IMG/VR virus record: IMGVR_UViG_3300037262_000012
Location: 1 to 33,551 of that record
DNA: 33,551 nucleotides
From: a virus
Direction: 5' to 3' (one strand)
Under the pieces are notes generated by a model, which worked only from the letters and a program-made list of their open reading frames with translations, was not told the DNA's origin and searched no databases. Both the position numbers and the translations under genes were made by a program. Of this stretch, positions 8,218 through 15,804 are shown piece after piece. Every line of letters starts with the position of its first letter. Positions within the stretch are counted from its first letter, which is position 1.

Positions 8218-9191
8218 GATGTTACCGCCGTGACGCTTGGCGGGTAGAGCAACATGTCACTAAACCATGCACCGTTCGCGGTCTCGCATTCTAGGGTATT
8301 CGTGATTGAGTTCACTACCCAATTTCCATTAGCTGACGCGTTCAGATTTCCCACGGCTGCAGCCGAAGATCCGCCGAATATCTCGACGATACAACCCGAG
8401 ATTGTAATAGGGCTCTTGACGTGAAACGCCGGGTTATACTGCGCGCGAGCCATTAGAAACCCGTTTCCTTGAGGCTGCGGGTATCCCACGAGGCCCGACT
8501 GTGGCGACAGGGTGAATGATTGGCTCTTGTCCGAGATGCCCCGAGGCGAGACGGTGACGAGCGTATCATCGCCCGAGAACACCGCGTCAAGGGCGTACGC
8601 TTGGCACACGGCGCGCAATTGTTCGAGCGGCGATTCGGGACGGTACACGGGGCCGCTCGTAACGCCCGTGACGCCATTGTTTATGTAACTCCGGTTCGTC
8701 TTAGCCACGATCACCGATAGGACCGTATCGAGCGCGGTAGAGCCCGGGAAACTCGACGGCGTAGCGGGGCTCAGTGAATCCCACGCACCCGACATGCTCG
8801 TAATGACGAGAGGCACCTCCGGGATCTGTGAGAAATCCGGGGCAGCCGTGTAGATATTTCCGGCGAACACTGCCGACCATCCCGAGCCCGAGTTCGCCTC
8901 AAGTAGGACGGAGTTCGGTAAGTAGCCGGTTTTTCCCGCGAGCGCTTGCTGAACGCAAAGGGCGTTCATATCGGCCGCGTTCATTCCATAAACCTTAATC
9001 ACGGCCTCGGGCCATGCGGGCATACCGGCCCCCTTGATCGTGGCAGATATCCGCAACGCCGGCCCCGTTGCTGGCGGCCCGAGGCGTAGCACGTTCGCCG
9101 GCTGGCCGTTTGCGTTGCCGGGGAACTGCGCGTTATTGTTGTTCAGAGTGAACGTAACGCGCAGAAGTTTTCGGGTGAAACTAGAGGGCAT
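8214..9191 (-). CDS. Baseplate hub protein (gp27/gp44/gpD-like)
   Basis: This 325-residue protein has the hallmark start of myovirus hub proteins: RKLLRVTFTL near the N-terminus, a region with ISATIKGAGMPAWPEAVIKVYGM (about 48-70) and DMNALC, then a middle region with LEQLRAVCQAYALDAVFSGDDTLVTVSPRG. Hub trimers join the tail tube to the spike and form the channel opening. It is encoded between the plug and spike genes, as expected in Mu-like and Pam3-like baseplate loci. Its start overlaps the plug gene's stop by 11 bases. A length of 325 residues is within the family's usual range. Confidence 0.8.
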   Translation of the reverse strand: MPSSFTRKLLRVTFTLNNNNAQFPGNANGQPANVLRLGPPATGPALRISATIKGAGMPAWPEAVIKVYGMNAADMNALCVQQALAGKTGYLPNSVLLEANSGSGWSAVFAGNIYTAAPDFSQIPEVPLVITSMSGAWDSLSPATPSSFPGSTALDTVLSVIVAKTNRSYINNGVTGVTSGPVYRPESPLEQLRAVCQAYALDAVFSGDDTLVTVSPRGISDKSQSFTLSPQSGLVGYPQPQGNGFLMARAQYNPAFHVKSPITISGCIVEIFGGSSAAAVGNLNASANGNWVVNSITNTLECETANGAWFSDMLLYPPSVTAVTS

Positions 9192-9540
9192 CGAGGTCGC
9201 TCTGCTCGATGTAGATCAATAGGAACTGCGATCCGAGTCCCGTGTAATAGGGTGGCTCTCCGTCGAACGTCGGCGGCCCGCTGCCTGTAACGTCCATAAA
9301 CATAAAGTCGCCCACAAAACCGAGGTACGTTACCGCGAGTAATAGCCGCACGCGGTCGAGGCATCGCACGCCCTGAATGAGATAAGCGCCGTTCGATGAG
9401 ATATCTATGAACAATCCGGCCTCTACGCCGTACGCGTCGGGCTGCGGAGTTTTCTGATAGATGCTGAACGATACTTGCTGATTCGCTAGGACCACGGTAA
9501 ACGTCTGCGAGGGAACAGCATTAATGGGTACGACTTGCAT
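9181..9540 (-). CDS. Baseplate plug protein, Pam3 gp18-like
   Basis: This 119-residue beta-rich protein resembles the cyanophage Pam3 baseplate plug family: PSQTFTVVLANQQVSFSIYQ near the start, LFIDISSNG, GVRCLDRVRLL, YLGFVGDFMFMD and, near the end, YTGLGSQFLLIYIE. In Pam3 this protein sits in the hub lumen and plugs the tail tube before infection. The gene lies between the Dit-like and hub genes, the expected place. Its start directly abuts the stop of the Dit-like gene. Confidence 0.75.
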   Translation of the reverse strand: MQVVPINAVPSQTFTVVLANQQVSFSIYQKTPQPDAYGVEAGLFIDISSNGAYLIQGVRCLDRVRLLLAVTYLGFVGDFMFMDVTGSGPPTFDGEPPYYTGLGSQFLLIYIEQSDLDAL

Positions 9541-10292
9541 TATCGGGTACCCGTCACAGTGATAGGATCGAGCGTCTGTATCGCGGCCGTGGCCTGCGTG
9601 GCGACTTGAGTCGAGGCCGGCTGTGCTTGCACGGTTCCCTGATTCACGGCCGGCACAGCGCTTGCGACAGACGCGTTCGTCGTGGGGGTGGCGCCTGTCG
9701 CACTATACTGCGCGTCCACGGTGGCGATCTGATCGAAATACAATTCGACGTCGATAATATTCGCGTTTTCGGGGCCTCTGCGCATCAGCTCGGCGCGCGT
9801 GCAATTGACGTTCATATACGTTTTTTCGGTCGTCTTTATATTCACGAGATCGAACGAGTCGACCACGGCATCGATTTGATCTAAGAACGCTTTGCGCTCG
9901 TCAGCGTTCCCCGTTTTGCGCAGGTTCACCGAGGTTTCGAACGGTAAAAATACTTTGTTGTAGCTCGCGAACGAGTTCGTCTGCACGGCATACCGCGAGA
10001 CCTTACGTTCGACTCGCCATCCAAAATCAAGCACTGAGTCGGCATCGATCACAATCGCGCCCGGGTTCGAGCCCGTGGGCTGCGAGAACACACCCCAAAC
10101 GGGCGGAGCGTTCGCGGAGTTCCACAGGGCATCTTGTTGCGCCTCGGTGGCGGCCGTTGGCCCCGCCCCCGTGGGGACGGATACTGATCGCGCGAGCTGC
10201 GGCACGCCGGGGAGTTTCGGCACGTTCGGGAACGTCGACAAATTTACCGTGATCGTAAGACCGATGCCGGCGCCTTGAGTAATTACCGTCAT
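9540..10292 (-). CDS. Dit-like tail-tip / baseplate protein
   Basis: This 250-residue protein has a central domain (about 80-190) with FGWRVERKVSRYAVQTNSFASYNKV, PFETSVNLR, ADERKAFLDQIDAVVDSFDLVNI and a closing strand IIDVELYFDQI. This is the pattern of the N-terminal domain of Dit-like proteins of myoviruses. Those proteins join the end of the tail tube to the hub. The tail of the protein (about 195-250) is a low-complexity Ala/Thr/Gln/Val region ending in LDPITVTGTR. It follows the tape-measure gene (ATGA-type overlap near 10289-10292) and precedes the plug gene, which supports the call. A tail/DNA-circulation protein of the Mu gp43 type would be the main alternative. Confidence 0.68.
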   Translation of the reverse strand: MTVITQGAGIGLTITVNLSTFPNVPKLPGVPQLARSVSVPTGAGPTAATEAQQDALWNSANAPPVWGVFSQPTGSNPGAIVIDADSVLDFGWRVERKVSRYAVQTNSFASYNKVFLPFETSVNLRKTGNADERKAFLDQIDAVVDSFDLVNIKTTEKTYMNVNCTRAELMRRGPENANIIDVELYFDQIATVDAQYSATGATPTTNASVASAVPAVNQGTVQAQPASTQVATQATAAIQTLDPITVTGTR

Positions 10293-11887
10293 GTTTGCCC
10301 CGTGTTCGCCTGCGCTACCGTCAGCTTGCGCTGTATCGCGTCGCCCGTCGCATTAGCGGCCGCCTGCGGGTCGTTCGAGCTTACGTGGATAGCATCGATC
10401 TGTACGTTCGTCGTGGTCGTCGTGGCGCCCTGCGTGCCCTCTGCAGGCGCCCGTCCTCCGAGTAGGCCGGGGGTCGTGATCGAGGGCGTACGAATAGCAG
10501 CGTCGGATAGGGCACCCTCTTGCCCAATCATCGCCGCGATAACAGCCTCGAAGTTTGCGCCGTTTAGCTTCGTGTTCCGTTCGAGGCCCGTCGATTTTTC
10601 GACGCGCGCGATGTACTGCGCCGTAGCGTAGGGATCTTTTTGGGTGTCGGTGCCTTCGTACGCCGCGATCAGCTTAGCGATAGTGTCGTCGCCCTTCTGA
10701 ATTTTGCGAACGACATTCCCTTGCATCGCTTCGAGGCCCTCTTGCATTGTAGCGAATATACGGAACCCTTGAGCGTCCACGGGCTGATTTCCGACGCCTT
10801 TAACGTTGCCGGGATTATTGTTTCGCTTCGAGCGGATGTCCCGCGAGTCGTTAACGAGAGCCGCGATTGCATTCGCTACCGTCAGAGTTCCGCCCGTTGC
10901 TACGCCCTGTCCACTTGTGCGTCGATCGACTTCGGCCGTGTTATATTTCTGCCGCGCGGCTGCTATCTTTTCCTCTTTCGTTCGGCCGCCCGCGAGTAGC
11001 TTTAAATCCGCCTCGGAATCTTTGCCGCCTATATAATCCGCGATCACATCGAGCACGTGGGAAATAGGCGCCGAGGCTACCTGCAGGATTCCCGAGCCCG
11101 CCTTTCCGACGGCCTGCCCTACGCCCTGCCATGCGTCGCGGAGATCCTGTGCGCTCTTGACGTTTAGGTTATTGACATTGTTAAACGCCTTCGCCTGATC
11201 GAGCTGCTTTTGCTGTAGGTCGAGGGTTTCGAGCATCCGGTTTATCACACCTTCGGATATGCCCACGGACTGGAAAAGGTTCGCGCGATCCTGATCGCTC
11301 ATGCCCTGAGTTTTTTTGCTCAAGTTATCGAGGATCTGCCCTATCTCTAAGAGGTGGCCTTTCGAGTCTTGGAACGCTACACCCTTTTGCGTGAGTAGCT
11401 GCAGGATCGGGCCGACTTGCCCGTTAAATTGTTTCTGCGTGAACTCTTGCGAGATTTTCGCGAACGTCTGCGCGGCGTCGTCAGCTTTGCCGCCCGCGAA
11501 CTCCACGGCCTTACCGTAAATATTCAGCTGATCCGCGTCCACGCCGAGGCGCTTCGAAAGGTATCCGATCTGCGCTTGCTGGTTGTTCAGATCGCCGAAG
11601 AATTTTACAGCGCCCGAGAGCCCCTCGAACCCGAGGATTGCTCCGGCGAATGCACGCCCGAGGTTCGCAATCGAGCCCGTGGTTTCGTCGACGAACTTTT
11701 TGCGATCCTGCTCGTCACGCTTACGGCGTCGCGCCCGTTCCTTCTCGGCGCGATCGTTCCGTTTGTTGACTTCGTTTTGTTTGTTCTGCCCTTGCTCGGT
11801 GATCTGTTCGACGTCCTTCCACGAGCGTTTATATGGCTCGGCATCGAGCGTCAGCTGTGCGACTAGGGCGTCAACAATCGTGGGCAC
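10289..11887 (-). CDS. Tape measure protein with lytic transglycosylase-like domain
   Basis: This 532-residue protein starts at a GTG and follows the chaperone genes, as tape-measure genes do. Residues 20-66 are highly charged and probably coiled. Residues about 78-290 are helical with a hydrophobic patch near 75-92. Residues about 350-460 look like a lysozyme/transglycosylase-type domain: KRNNNPGNVKG (354-364), DAQGFRIFATMQEGLEAM (371-388), DTIAKLIAAYEG and PYATAQYIARVEKSTGL. This is seen in virion-bound murein hydrolases that open the cell wall during entry. The protein is short for a tape measure, which predicts a short tail. The C-terminus (470-532) is Thr/Ala-rich and probably binds the hub end. 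Confidence 0.82.
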   Translation of the reverse strand: MPTIVDALVAQLTLDAEPYKRSWKDVEQITEQGQNKQNEVNKRNDRAEKERARRRKRDEQDRKKFVDETTGSIANLGRAFAGAILGFEGLSGAVKFFGDLNNQQAQIGYLSKRLGVDADQLNIYGKAVEFAGGKADDAAQTFAKISQEFTQKQFNGQVGPILQLLTQKGVAFQDSKGHLLEIGQILDNLSKKTQGMSDQDRANLFQSVGISEGVINRMLETLDLQQKQLDQAKAFNNVNNLNVKSAQDLRDAWQGVGQAVGKAGSGILQVASAPISHVLDVIADYIGGKDSEADLKLLAGGRTKEEKIAAARQKYNTAEVDRRTSGQGVATGGTLTVANAIAALVNDSRDIRSKRNNNPGNVKGVGNQPVDAQGFRIFATMQEGLEAMQGNVVRKIQKGDDTIAKLIAAYEGTDTQKDPYATAQYIARVEKSTGLERNTKLNGANFEAVIAAMIGQEGALSDAAIRTPSITTPGLLGGRAPAEGTQGATTTTTNVQIDAIHVSSNDPQAAANATGDAIQRKLTVAQANTGQT

Positions 11888-11888
11888 G

Positions 11889-12146
11889 TTACTTACTCGG
11901 GTTATTGACCGTGGCGTGGTTATGAGCGTCCACGCAGATTATCTCGGCGAAGTCGAACGCGTCTTTAACCCCGTAAATCGTCTCTAGCTCTCGACGAGTC
12001 GCGAGCTTACTCGAAACGATCATACCGCACAGGGGCGGCCAATTCACGTACTCAATCAGCCCGCGTGGACGACTTCCGTAGAGGGCTTTAGCCCCATAGT
12101 CTGGATAAGCGCGGGCACGGTAAAACCCGTGTGAAGCTCGAACAGC
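11889..12146 (-). CDS. -1 frame extension of the tail-assembly chaperone (E'-like)
   Basis: In the -1 frame relative to the upstream chaperone gene, the reading frame is open from 12146 to a TAA at 11889-11891, two bases before the tape-measure GTG. It has no convincing start or Shine-Dalgarno site of its own. The encoded segment has a normal protein composition, with IEYVNWPPLCGMIVSSK, then RRELETIYGVKDAFDFAEII and a short polar end. Its position, size and helix pattern match the second frame of tail-assembly chaperones (lambda G-T, P2 E-E'). A canonical slippery heptamer at 12122-12128 would join it to the upstream gene, giving a 215-residue fusion (138 residues upstream, 77 downstream). 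Production of the fusion is inferred; the open frame and slip site are seen directly. Confidence 0.8.
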   Translation of the reverse strand, partial: AVRASHGFYRARAYPDYGAKALYGSRPRGLIEYVNWPPLCGMIVSSKLATRRELETIYGVKDAFDFAEIICVDAHNHATVNNPSK

Positions 12147-12535
12147 TCACGGTGCAAGATGAGAAACGTTTTGATTTCTTCGACCTGGCAGTCGGGACCG
12201 GGTTTGATCGCGATCGTGGGGAACTTCGGGTTATTCGGCTGCGCGGAGTACACCGCTTGCTGCAGCATTTCCTCTAGCAGCGGCGACACATCCGCGTATC
12301 GAGCCCCGAGCAACGCGTCGAACGCGTAGCCGGCGAGGGCACCCCACCCACTTTTAAGAGCCTCGGGTGGGATATGTACGCCGGAGGCTGCGAGGGCTAG
12401 TAGGGCGCGCAACGCCCAATCCTGCCCACGGTAGGCGTCCATCTCCGTAAGAATGAAAGATTTCCCGTTGTCGCGTTCGCCAATGGCGTCCGCGTACACA
12501 CCCGGGATAGTGTGTATTTTTACTCGGCGGGACAT
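12056..12535 (-). CDS. Tail-assembly chaperone, unshifted form
   Basis: This 159-residue protein lies between the tail tube and tape-measure genes, where tail-assembly chaperones are almost always encoded. It starts MSRRVKIHTIPG with the good ribosome site GGGAGGA upstream, and is helical with FILTEMDAYRGQDWALRALLALA (about 27-49) and VEEIKTFLILHRELFELHTGF (118-138). These proteins coat the tape measure while the tube assembles and are absent from the finished virion. The codons for Gly137-Phe138 form part of GGGTTTT, so some ribosomes should shift into the -1 frame and make the longer form. The last 21 residues are specific to the unshifted form. Confidence 0.78.
   Translation of the reverse strand: MSRRVKIHTIPGVYADAIGERDNGKSFILTEMDAYRGQDWALRALLALAASGVHIPPEALKSGWGALAGYAFDALLGARYADVSPLLEEMLQQAVYSAQPNNPKFPTIAIKPGPDCQVEEIKTFLILHRELFELHTGFTVPALIQTMGLKPSTEVVHAG
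12122..12128 (-). promoter_or_regulatory. Programmed -1 ribosomal frameshift site GGGTTTT
   Basis: On the minus strand the sequence reads G GGT TTT in the frame of the chaperone gene, an exact X XXY YYZ heptamer. After a one-base backward slip the same tRNAs would read GGG and TTT, and the next codons enter the -1 frame that stays open to 11889. The upstream -1 frame stop is at 12149-12147, so the site lies inside the short overlap window where a shift would be productive. A second possible slip point is GGGG at 12092-12095, which is weaker because only one codon re-pairs. Confidence 0.8.
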
Positions 12536-12559
12536 GTGCGTGTCCTCCCTAGGATGAGA

Positions 12560-12991
12560 TTAGATGGCTTGGACGGTGAAACTCTCGAAGGTGATTTCGT
12601 AGCTCTGCGACTCTTGGACCTTCTTGGCATCTGAGACGGGCTTAAAGCGCGTCAACGAGCCGTTATTGAACGACCACGACTTACCTAAAGCCGGAGAGTC
12701 GATCGTGGCAGAGCACGGGACGTCGTCCTGCGCGGCGTAGAGCGCGAGGTTCCAGTTATCGAACACGTCGATACTGTCGCTATCGGGCATGAGGTGAACT
12801 TGGACCTTTGTCATGTACGGCGTAAAGCCGGCAGACTTGCGGCCGTCCACGCCCATGCGGGCCTCTACGGGCGAGACGTCCTCGGCGCCGAACGCGTCGT
12901 CGACGGCGTAGCCTTGCAGCTGAAACGGCACGCCCGCGAGGCCCGGTATCGAGAGTTTGAAAATCGCATTTGCGCTTGTGATCGTCGCCAT
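12560..12991 (-). CDS. Tail tube protein
   Basis: This 143-residue protein follows the sheath gene directly, the usual place for the tube protein of contractile tails. It is strand-rich with one helix: SIPGLAGVPFQLQGYAVDDAF near the start, VEARMGVDGRKSAGFTPYMTKVQVHLMPDSDSI (about 42-74), a helix VFDNWNLALYAA (75-86) and a final strand region ESQSYEITFESFTVQAI. This layout, with the GxDGR loop before a long strand and a helix, is typical of phage and type VI secretion tube proteins. It polymerises into the rigid inner tube that passes through the cell envelope. No truncation is visible. Confidence 0.78.
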   Translation of the reverse strand: MATITSANAIFKLSIPGLAGVPFQLQGYAVDDAFGAEDVSPVEARMGVDGRKSAGFTPYMTKVQVHLMPDSDSIDVFDNWNLALYAAQDDVPCSATIDSPALGKSWSFNNGSLTRFKPVSDAKKVQESQSYEITFESFTVQAI

Positions 12992-13005
12992 TGCCTAAGC
13001 TCCGT

Positions 13006-14727
13006 TTACTGTACGTCAGTCGACGACATGGTGATTTGCTGGATCTTGCCGCCGTCCGTATACCAAAAATTGATATTCGGGGAACCGCCTTCGCCACGGA
13101 CCACAGAGCCCGGATCGAGAACCTGCAGGTACCATCCGACGTTCTGCACTGTGTTGCCGGCGTTCGGGTCGCCTGTCAGCGAGATCAAAGTCGCGATCTG
13201 CGAGCCCGAGAGCTGCACGCCCGGAACGATCGTTCCGAAGTTCAGCGCGGCCTGAATATCCGACGCGAGGGTCTCGCGAATGTCGGTGTAGCCGCGCGGG
13301 GCGTACGGGAGACCGTTCGAGCCCGTCTGCAGAGTCATCAGCGAAAGCTGGAATTCGGCGTTCAATTGGATCTGTTCGAGATAAGCGTCGGCCCATTTGA
13401 ACGGCCCCGTAACGGCACTGTTCGCGAAATAGGTGAACCGCTGGTTCCGAGTCGCGACCGCTATGTAGGAGCTGTATCCATTCCCCTTCATATTGTTATA
13501 CGACGTGGTATCGGTGACCTGCGCCACAAGGCCGGCCTGCGAGCGGTACATGAAATCGGTGGAGCCATTCTCAGTGTCGAAATTGATCGAGGCCGCGATC
13601 GCCGTCACGAAGGCTGCGATGCTACCGCCCGTGGTGTCATAGACAGGCAAGCAGCCCGAATAGCCGGCCGCAAGAGCGATCGCGCCGAAGGTGCTCGAAG
13701 CATTTGCCGTCAGCACGGCCGCGCTAGAATCTTGCGGCACATACAGATACTGGTTGTTCTGCCCGTTATTCCAGATCGCGAACGCCTCTTTATTCGAAAG
13801 CGTCTGTTCGGAAACCGTCATATACGTAGCGAAATTCTGAGTCGCAGCCGTAACGGTATTCATCACGCCGGCCGGAGTCGTGGCCGCTGCACCCGGGGAT
13901 AATACGGCGCCGGCCGCTGCAGTCAGCCCGAGGCCGGTCGTCAGCGAGTCGGCAGACGGATAACCGACGGCCGACGTGGCGCCCGTGGTGGGGCTCACAA
14001 TCTGGAACCCGCCTATCTGCGAATTGAACACCACGGTCGCGGACGAGGCGACGAGGGCCGTCCCGCTCGCAACGGTGCCGGAGGTGGACACGTTCACGGT
14101 GCCAGTGCCGGCCGTGGTCGTGTAGGTGCCGAACGTGGTAATCACCGAGTCGGCCTCGACGCCGGTCCCCGTCAGCGTATCGCCGACCGCGAGGAACCCG
14201 GAGGCCGTTGTGGAGATGGTGACGACGCCGGCCGCCTGTGAGGCCGTACCGGTGAATAGGCCGCCCGCGAACTGCAGGCCCGTCTGTACGAGACTTGCAG
14301 CATTTGAGAACGAGGTAGCGGATGACAGATTGATCGCCGCCGTGGTGACTGTGCGGCCATCGATCAAGACCGTAAATCCGGTATCCGAAAGGGCCTGCAG
14401 CTGCGTGATCGTCAGCGTAGAAACGTCAGCGCCGAGATCGTAGCCGGCGACGGCCGCCGTATTGAATTGGGCAAAATACAGAGTCTCGGGCAGCGCGGTG
14501 CAGCCCGAATAACCGGCGAAGTACACTTGCGCGAGGATCGCCTCGGCGGAGCTTGCACCGAAGTAGGCCGCGACGTCGTCGTAGCTGGAAAATGGGGTAA
14601 CGCCCCCGATCGGTATCGTCGGGTTCGACGTCAAGTAAACAGAATTCAGGGAAAGCTCGTTTCCACCCGCCGACAGGACGCCGGGGATCGCGTTCGCAAA
14701 TTGACTTGCCGGGATAGATGGAAGCAT
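13006..14727 (-). CDS. Tail sheath protein (DUF3383 type)
   Basis: This 573-residue protein resembles DUF3383-type contractile tail sheaths. Visible parts are the start with N.VYLTSNPTIPIG and SSYDDVAAYFG (about 48-57), EAILAQVYFAGYSGC (62-76), a central sheath domain, RSQAGLVAQVTDTTSYNNMKGNGYSSYIAVATRNQ (about 405-438) and the C-terminal handshake part ending INFWYTDGGKIQQITMSS. The sheath contracts to drive the tube into the host. Residues about 157-226 are an inserted module of the same type as in the J and cement proteins, which makes the protein somewhat longer than typical. The upstream leader holds an inverted repeat and AGGA as the ribosome site. Confidence 0.88.
   Translation of the reverse strand: MLPSIPASQFANAIPGVLSAGGNELSLNSVYLTSNPTIPIGGVTPFSSYDDVAAYFGASSAEAILAQVYFAGYSGCTALPETLYFAQFNTAAVAGYDLGADVSTLTITQLQALSDTGFTVLIDGRTVTTAAINLSSATSFSNAASLVQTGLQFAGGLFTGTASQAAGVVTISTTASGFLAVGDTLTGTGVEADSVITTFGTYTTTAGTGTVNVSTSGTVASGTALVASSATVVFNSQIGGFQIVSPTTGATSAVGYPSADSLTTGLGLTAAAGAVLSPGAAATTPAGVMNTVTAATQNFATYMTVSEQTLSNKEAFAIWNNGQNNQYLYVPQDSSAAVLTANASSTFGAIALAAGYSGCLPVYDTTGGSIAAFVTAIAASINFDTENGSTDFMYRSQAGLVAQVTDTTSYNNMKGNGYSSYIAVATRNQRFTYFANSAVTGPFKWADAYLEQIQLNAEFQLSLMTLQTGSNGLPYAPRGYTDIRETLASDIQAALNFGTIVPGVQLSGSQIATLISLTGDPNAGNTVQNVGWYLQVLDPGSVVRGEGGSPNINFWYTDGGKIQQITMSSTDVQ
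14050..14259 (-). other. Inserted beta-rich module in the tail sheath
   Basis: This encodes sheath residues about 157-226, with VVTIST, SGFLAVGDTLTGTGVEADSV, TTFGTYTT, GTVNV and SGTVASG in order. It is the closest match in this window to the module inserted in the J protein; GVEA, SVxTxxGTY and SGTVASG are shared almost exactly. It is likely an outward-facing loop domain on the sheath surface. Confidence 0.75.
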
Positions 14728-14738
14728 GTTTCGGGAAT

Positions 14739-14771
14739 CCTATGGGTACGTCACTACGTGGCTTCCCATAG
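14739..14771 (-). repeat. Inverted repeat in the leader of the sheath gene
   Basis: CTATGGG at 14739-14745 and CCCATAG at 14765-14771 are perfect 7-base inverted repeats. Between them lies a second small inverted pair (ACGT ... ACGT). The structure sits 12 bases upstream of the sheath ATG and would be part of its mRNA leader. It could tune translation or be an RNA processing site. Confidence 0.45.
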
Positions 14772-14785
14772 TCTCTGACATAGTT

Positions 14786-14806
14786 CCCGGGTATTCAACC
14801 CCGCTA
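14786..14806 (-). promoter_or_regulatory. Hairpin element after the neck gene (TAGC-GGGGTTGAA-type), copy 1
   Basis: On the minus strand the sequence begins at the TAG stop of the neck gene and reads TAGCGGGGTTGAATACCCGG, able to form a GGGT/ACCC stem with loop TGAAT. A close relative directly follows the stop of another late gene at 21683-21707. The stretch CCCCGCT/AGCGGGG (14799-14805 and 14814-14820) offers an alternative, longer stem. There is no U-run, so a classical terminator is not shown. Confidence 0.45.
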
Positions 14807-15391
14807 CGACTCGAGCGGGGCGAACCCTCCGGCCGGCGTCACCTGCACCGCGTTTACCGGGCCGATCACATTTGCGTATTGCTGCGGAACCGAGATCACG
14901 GGATTAAATTGCAGCACTACCTCAAGTATCCACCGTTGCTCGAACTGCGCCTCGGCGTCATCAAGGGGTGCCATAAGTGCCGGGTTCGTGTATAGCGGAG
15001 CGCACACGGGCGCAAGGGCGGTCACGGTAGCCTGATCGTGCCACACGTTCTCGATCATATGCTTCCAGTCGAACGCGGTCCCCGAGACGTTCCCCACGGT
15101 GGGACCGGAGTACAGATCGAGCTGAACCGTTACCTCATAGTGCCGCTCTATGTTTGTCTGCACGGGATCGCCGTCGGTGGGATCGTCGCCGTCGACAGGG
15201 GTATTCAGCGGGCGCGACTTAATGATAGTCATCAGAATCCCACCCGGAGCCGGGGGCGGTAGTGCCGCGCGGTTCTGATCGCCCTGCCGTACGGCGGTTT
15301 GCGGTAGGCTCGTGAGGGTGACGAGCCACGGTGCGAGCGCGGCAAACAGCTGCTCTTGAGTGATCGAGATAATGTAGTTCGGGCCGCTCAC
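14804..15391 (-). CDS. Neck / tail terminator protein (gp12-like)
   Basis: This 195-residue protein resembles the phage neck terminator family. It starts with a helix (ITQEQLFAALAPWLVTLT), then QGDQNRAALPPP, an IIKSRPLNTP turn region, ERHYEVTVQLDLYSG (about 82-96), FDWKHMIENVWHD (107-119), LAPVCAPLYTNPALMAPLDDAEAQFEQRWILEVVLQFNPVISVPQQ (125-170). These proteins cap the growing tail and join it to the head connector. It lies directly upstream of the sheath gene, as expected. It overlaps the preceding gene by 4 bases. Confidence 0.78.
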   Translation of the reverse strand: MSGPNYIISITQEQLFAALAPWLVTLTSLPQTAVRQGDQNRAALPPPAPGGILMTIIKSRPLNTPVDGDDPTDGDPVQTNIERHYEVTVQLDLYSGPTVGNVSGTAFDWKHMIENVWHDQATVTALAPVCAPLYTNPALMAPLDDAEAQFEQRWILEVVLQFNPVISVPQQYANVIGPVNAVQVTPAGGFAPLES

Positions 15392-15804
15392 GTGGGGTTG
15401 CTCGGGTCAAGCTGACGAGCCACGATCACGCGGCAGAATCCAGTCTGCCACGTCTCCGGGATCGCCTTGCACAGCCACGTATAGACGGCGCCGTTCGTTT
15501 CGGTAGGGTCCGCGAACTGCAAGAGATCGCCGCCCGTTTGCTGTGCGCGAATGATGCCGGCGATATTTCCGTACAGATGCACCGAGCGGTAAACGCCTTG
15601 CTCTTGCAGGAATGAATACCGCCGCAAATCCTGGCCGCCCACGGGCTGAACCTGCGCCGGCACGGTGACGCCTGCCGTGTACGTCGGCGTGACTTTGCCC
15701 GAGGTCGAAACGCCGGTACCCGTGGATTGTAGCCATACGACCGGGATGTCGCCGTTTATGCCGTTGATTACGCCGCGCACGACGCTGTGCATGTTGAGGT
15801 TCAT
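15388..15804 (-). CDS. Neck-region protein, function not assigned
   Basis: This 138-residue protein is beta-rich with VPAQVQPVGGQDLRRYSFLQEQGVYRSVHLYGNIAGI (about 47-83) and a late WQTGFCRVIVARQLDP. Its position between the tail completion protein and the neck terminator indicates a connector or head-tail joining role. The start overlaps the upstream stop in an ATGA arrangement, and its stop overlaps the next start. I recognise similar genes only by position in related phages, so the exact role is open; a head-tail joining or stopper protein is the most likely. Confidence 0.55.
   Translation of the reverse strand: MNLNMHSVVRGVINGINGDIPVVWLQSTGTGVSTSGKVTPTYTAGVTVPAQVQPVGGQDLRRYSFLQEQGVYRSVHLYGNIAGIIRAQQTGGDLLQFADPTETNGAVYTWLCKAIPETWQTGFCRVIVARQLDPSNPT

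Noticed and set aside
12092-12095. GGGG as the frameshift site of the chaperone gene
   Set aside because: Only one of the two codons can re-pair; the GGGTTTT site upstream is a complete heptamer.
14799-14820. Rho-independent terminator at the end of the neck gene
   Set aside because: A GC-rich stem is possible but no U-run follows on the minus strand and the stem overlaps coding sequence.
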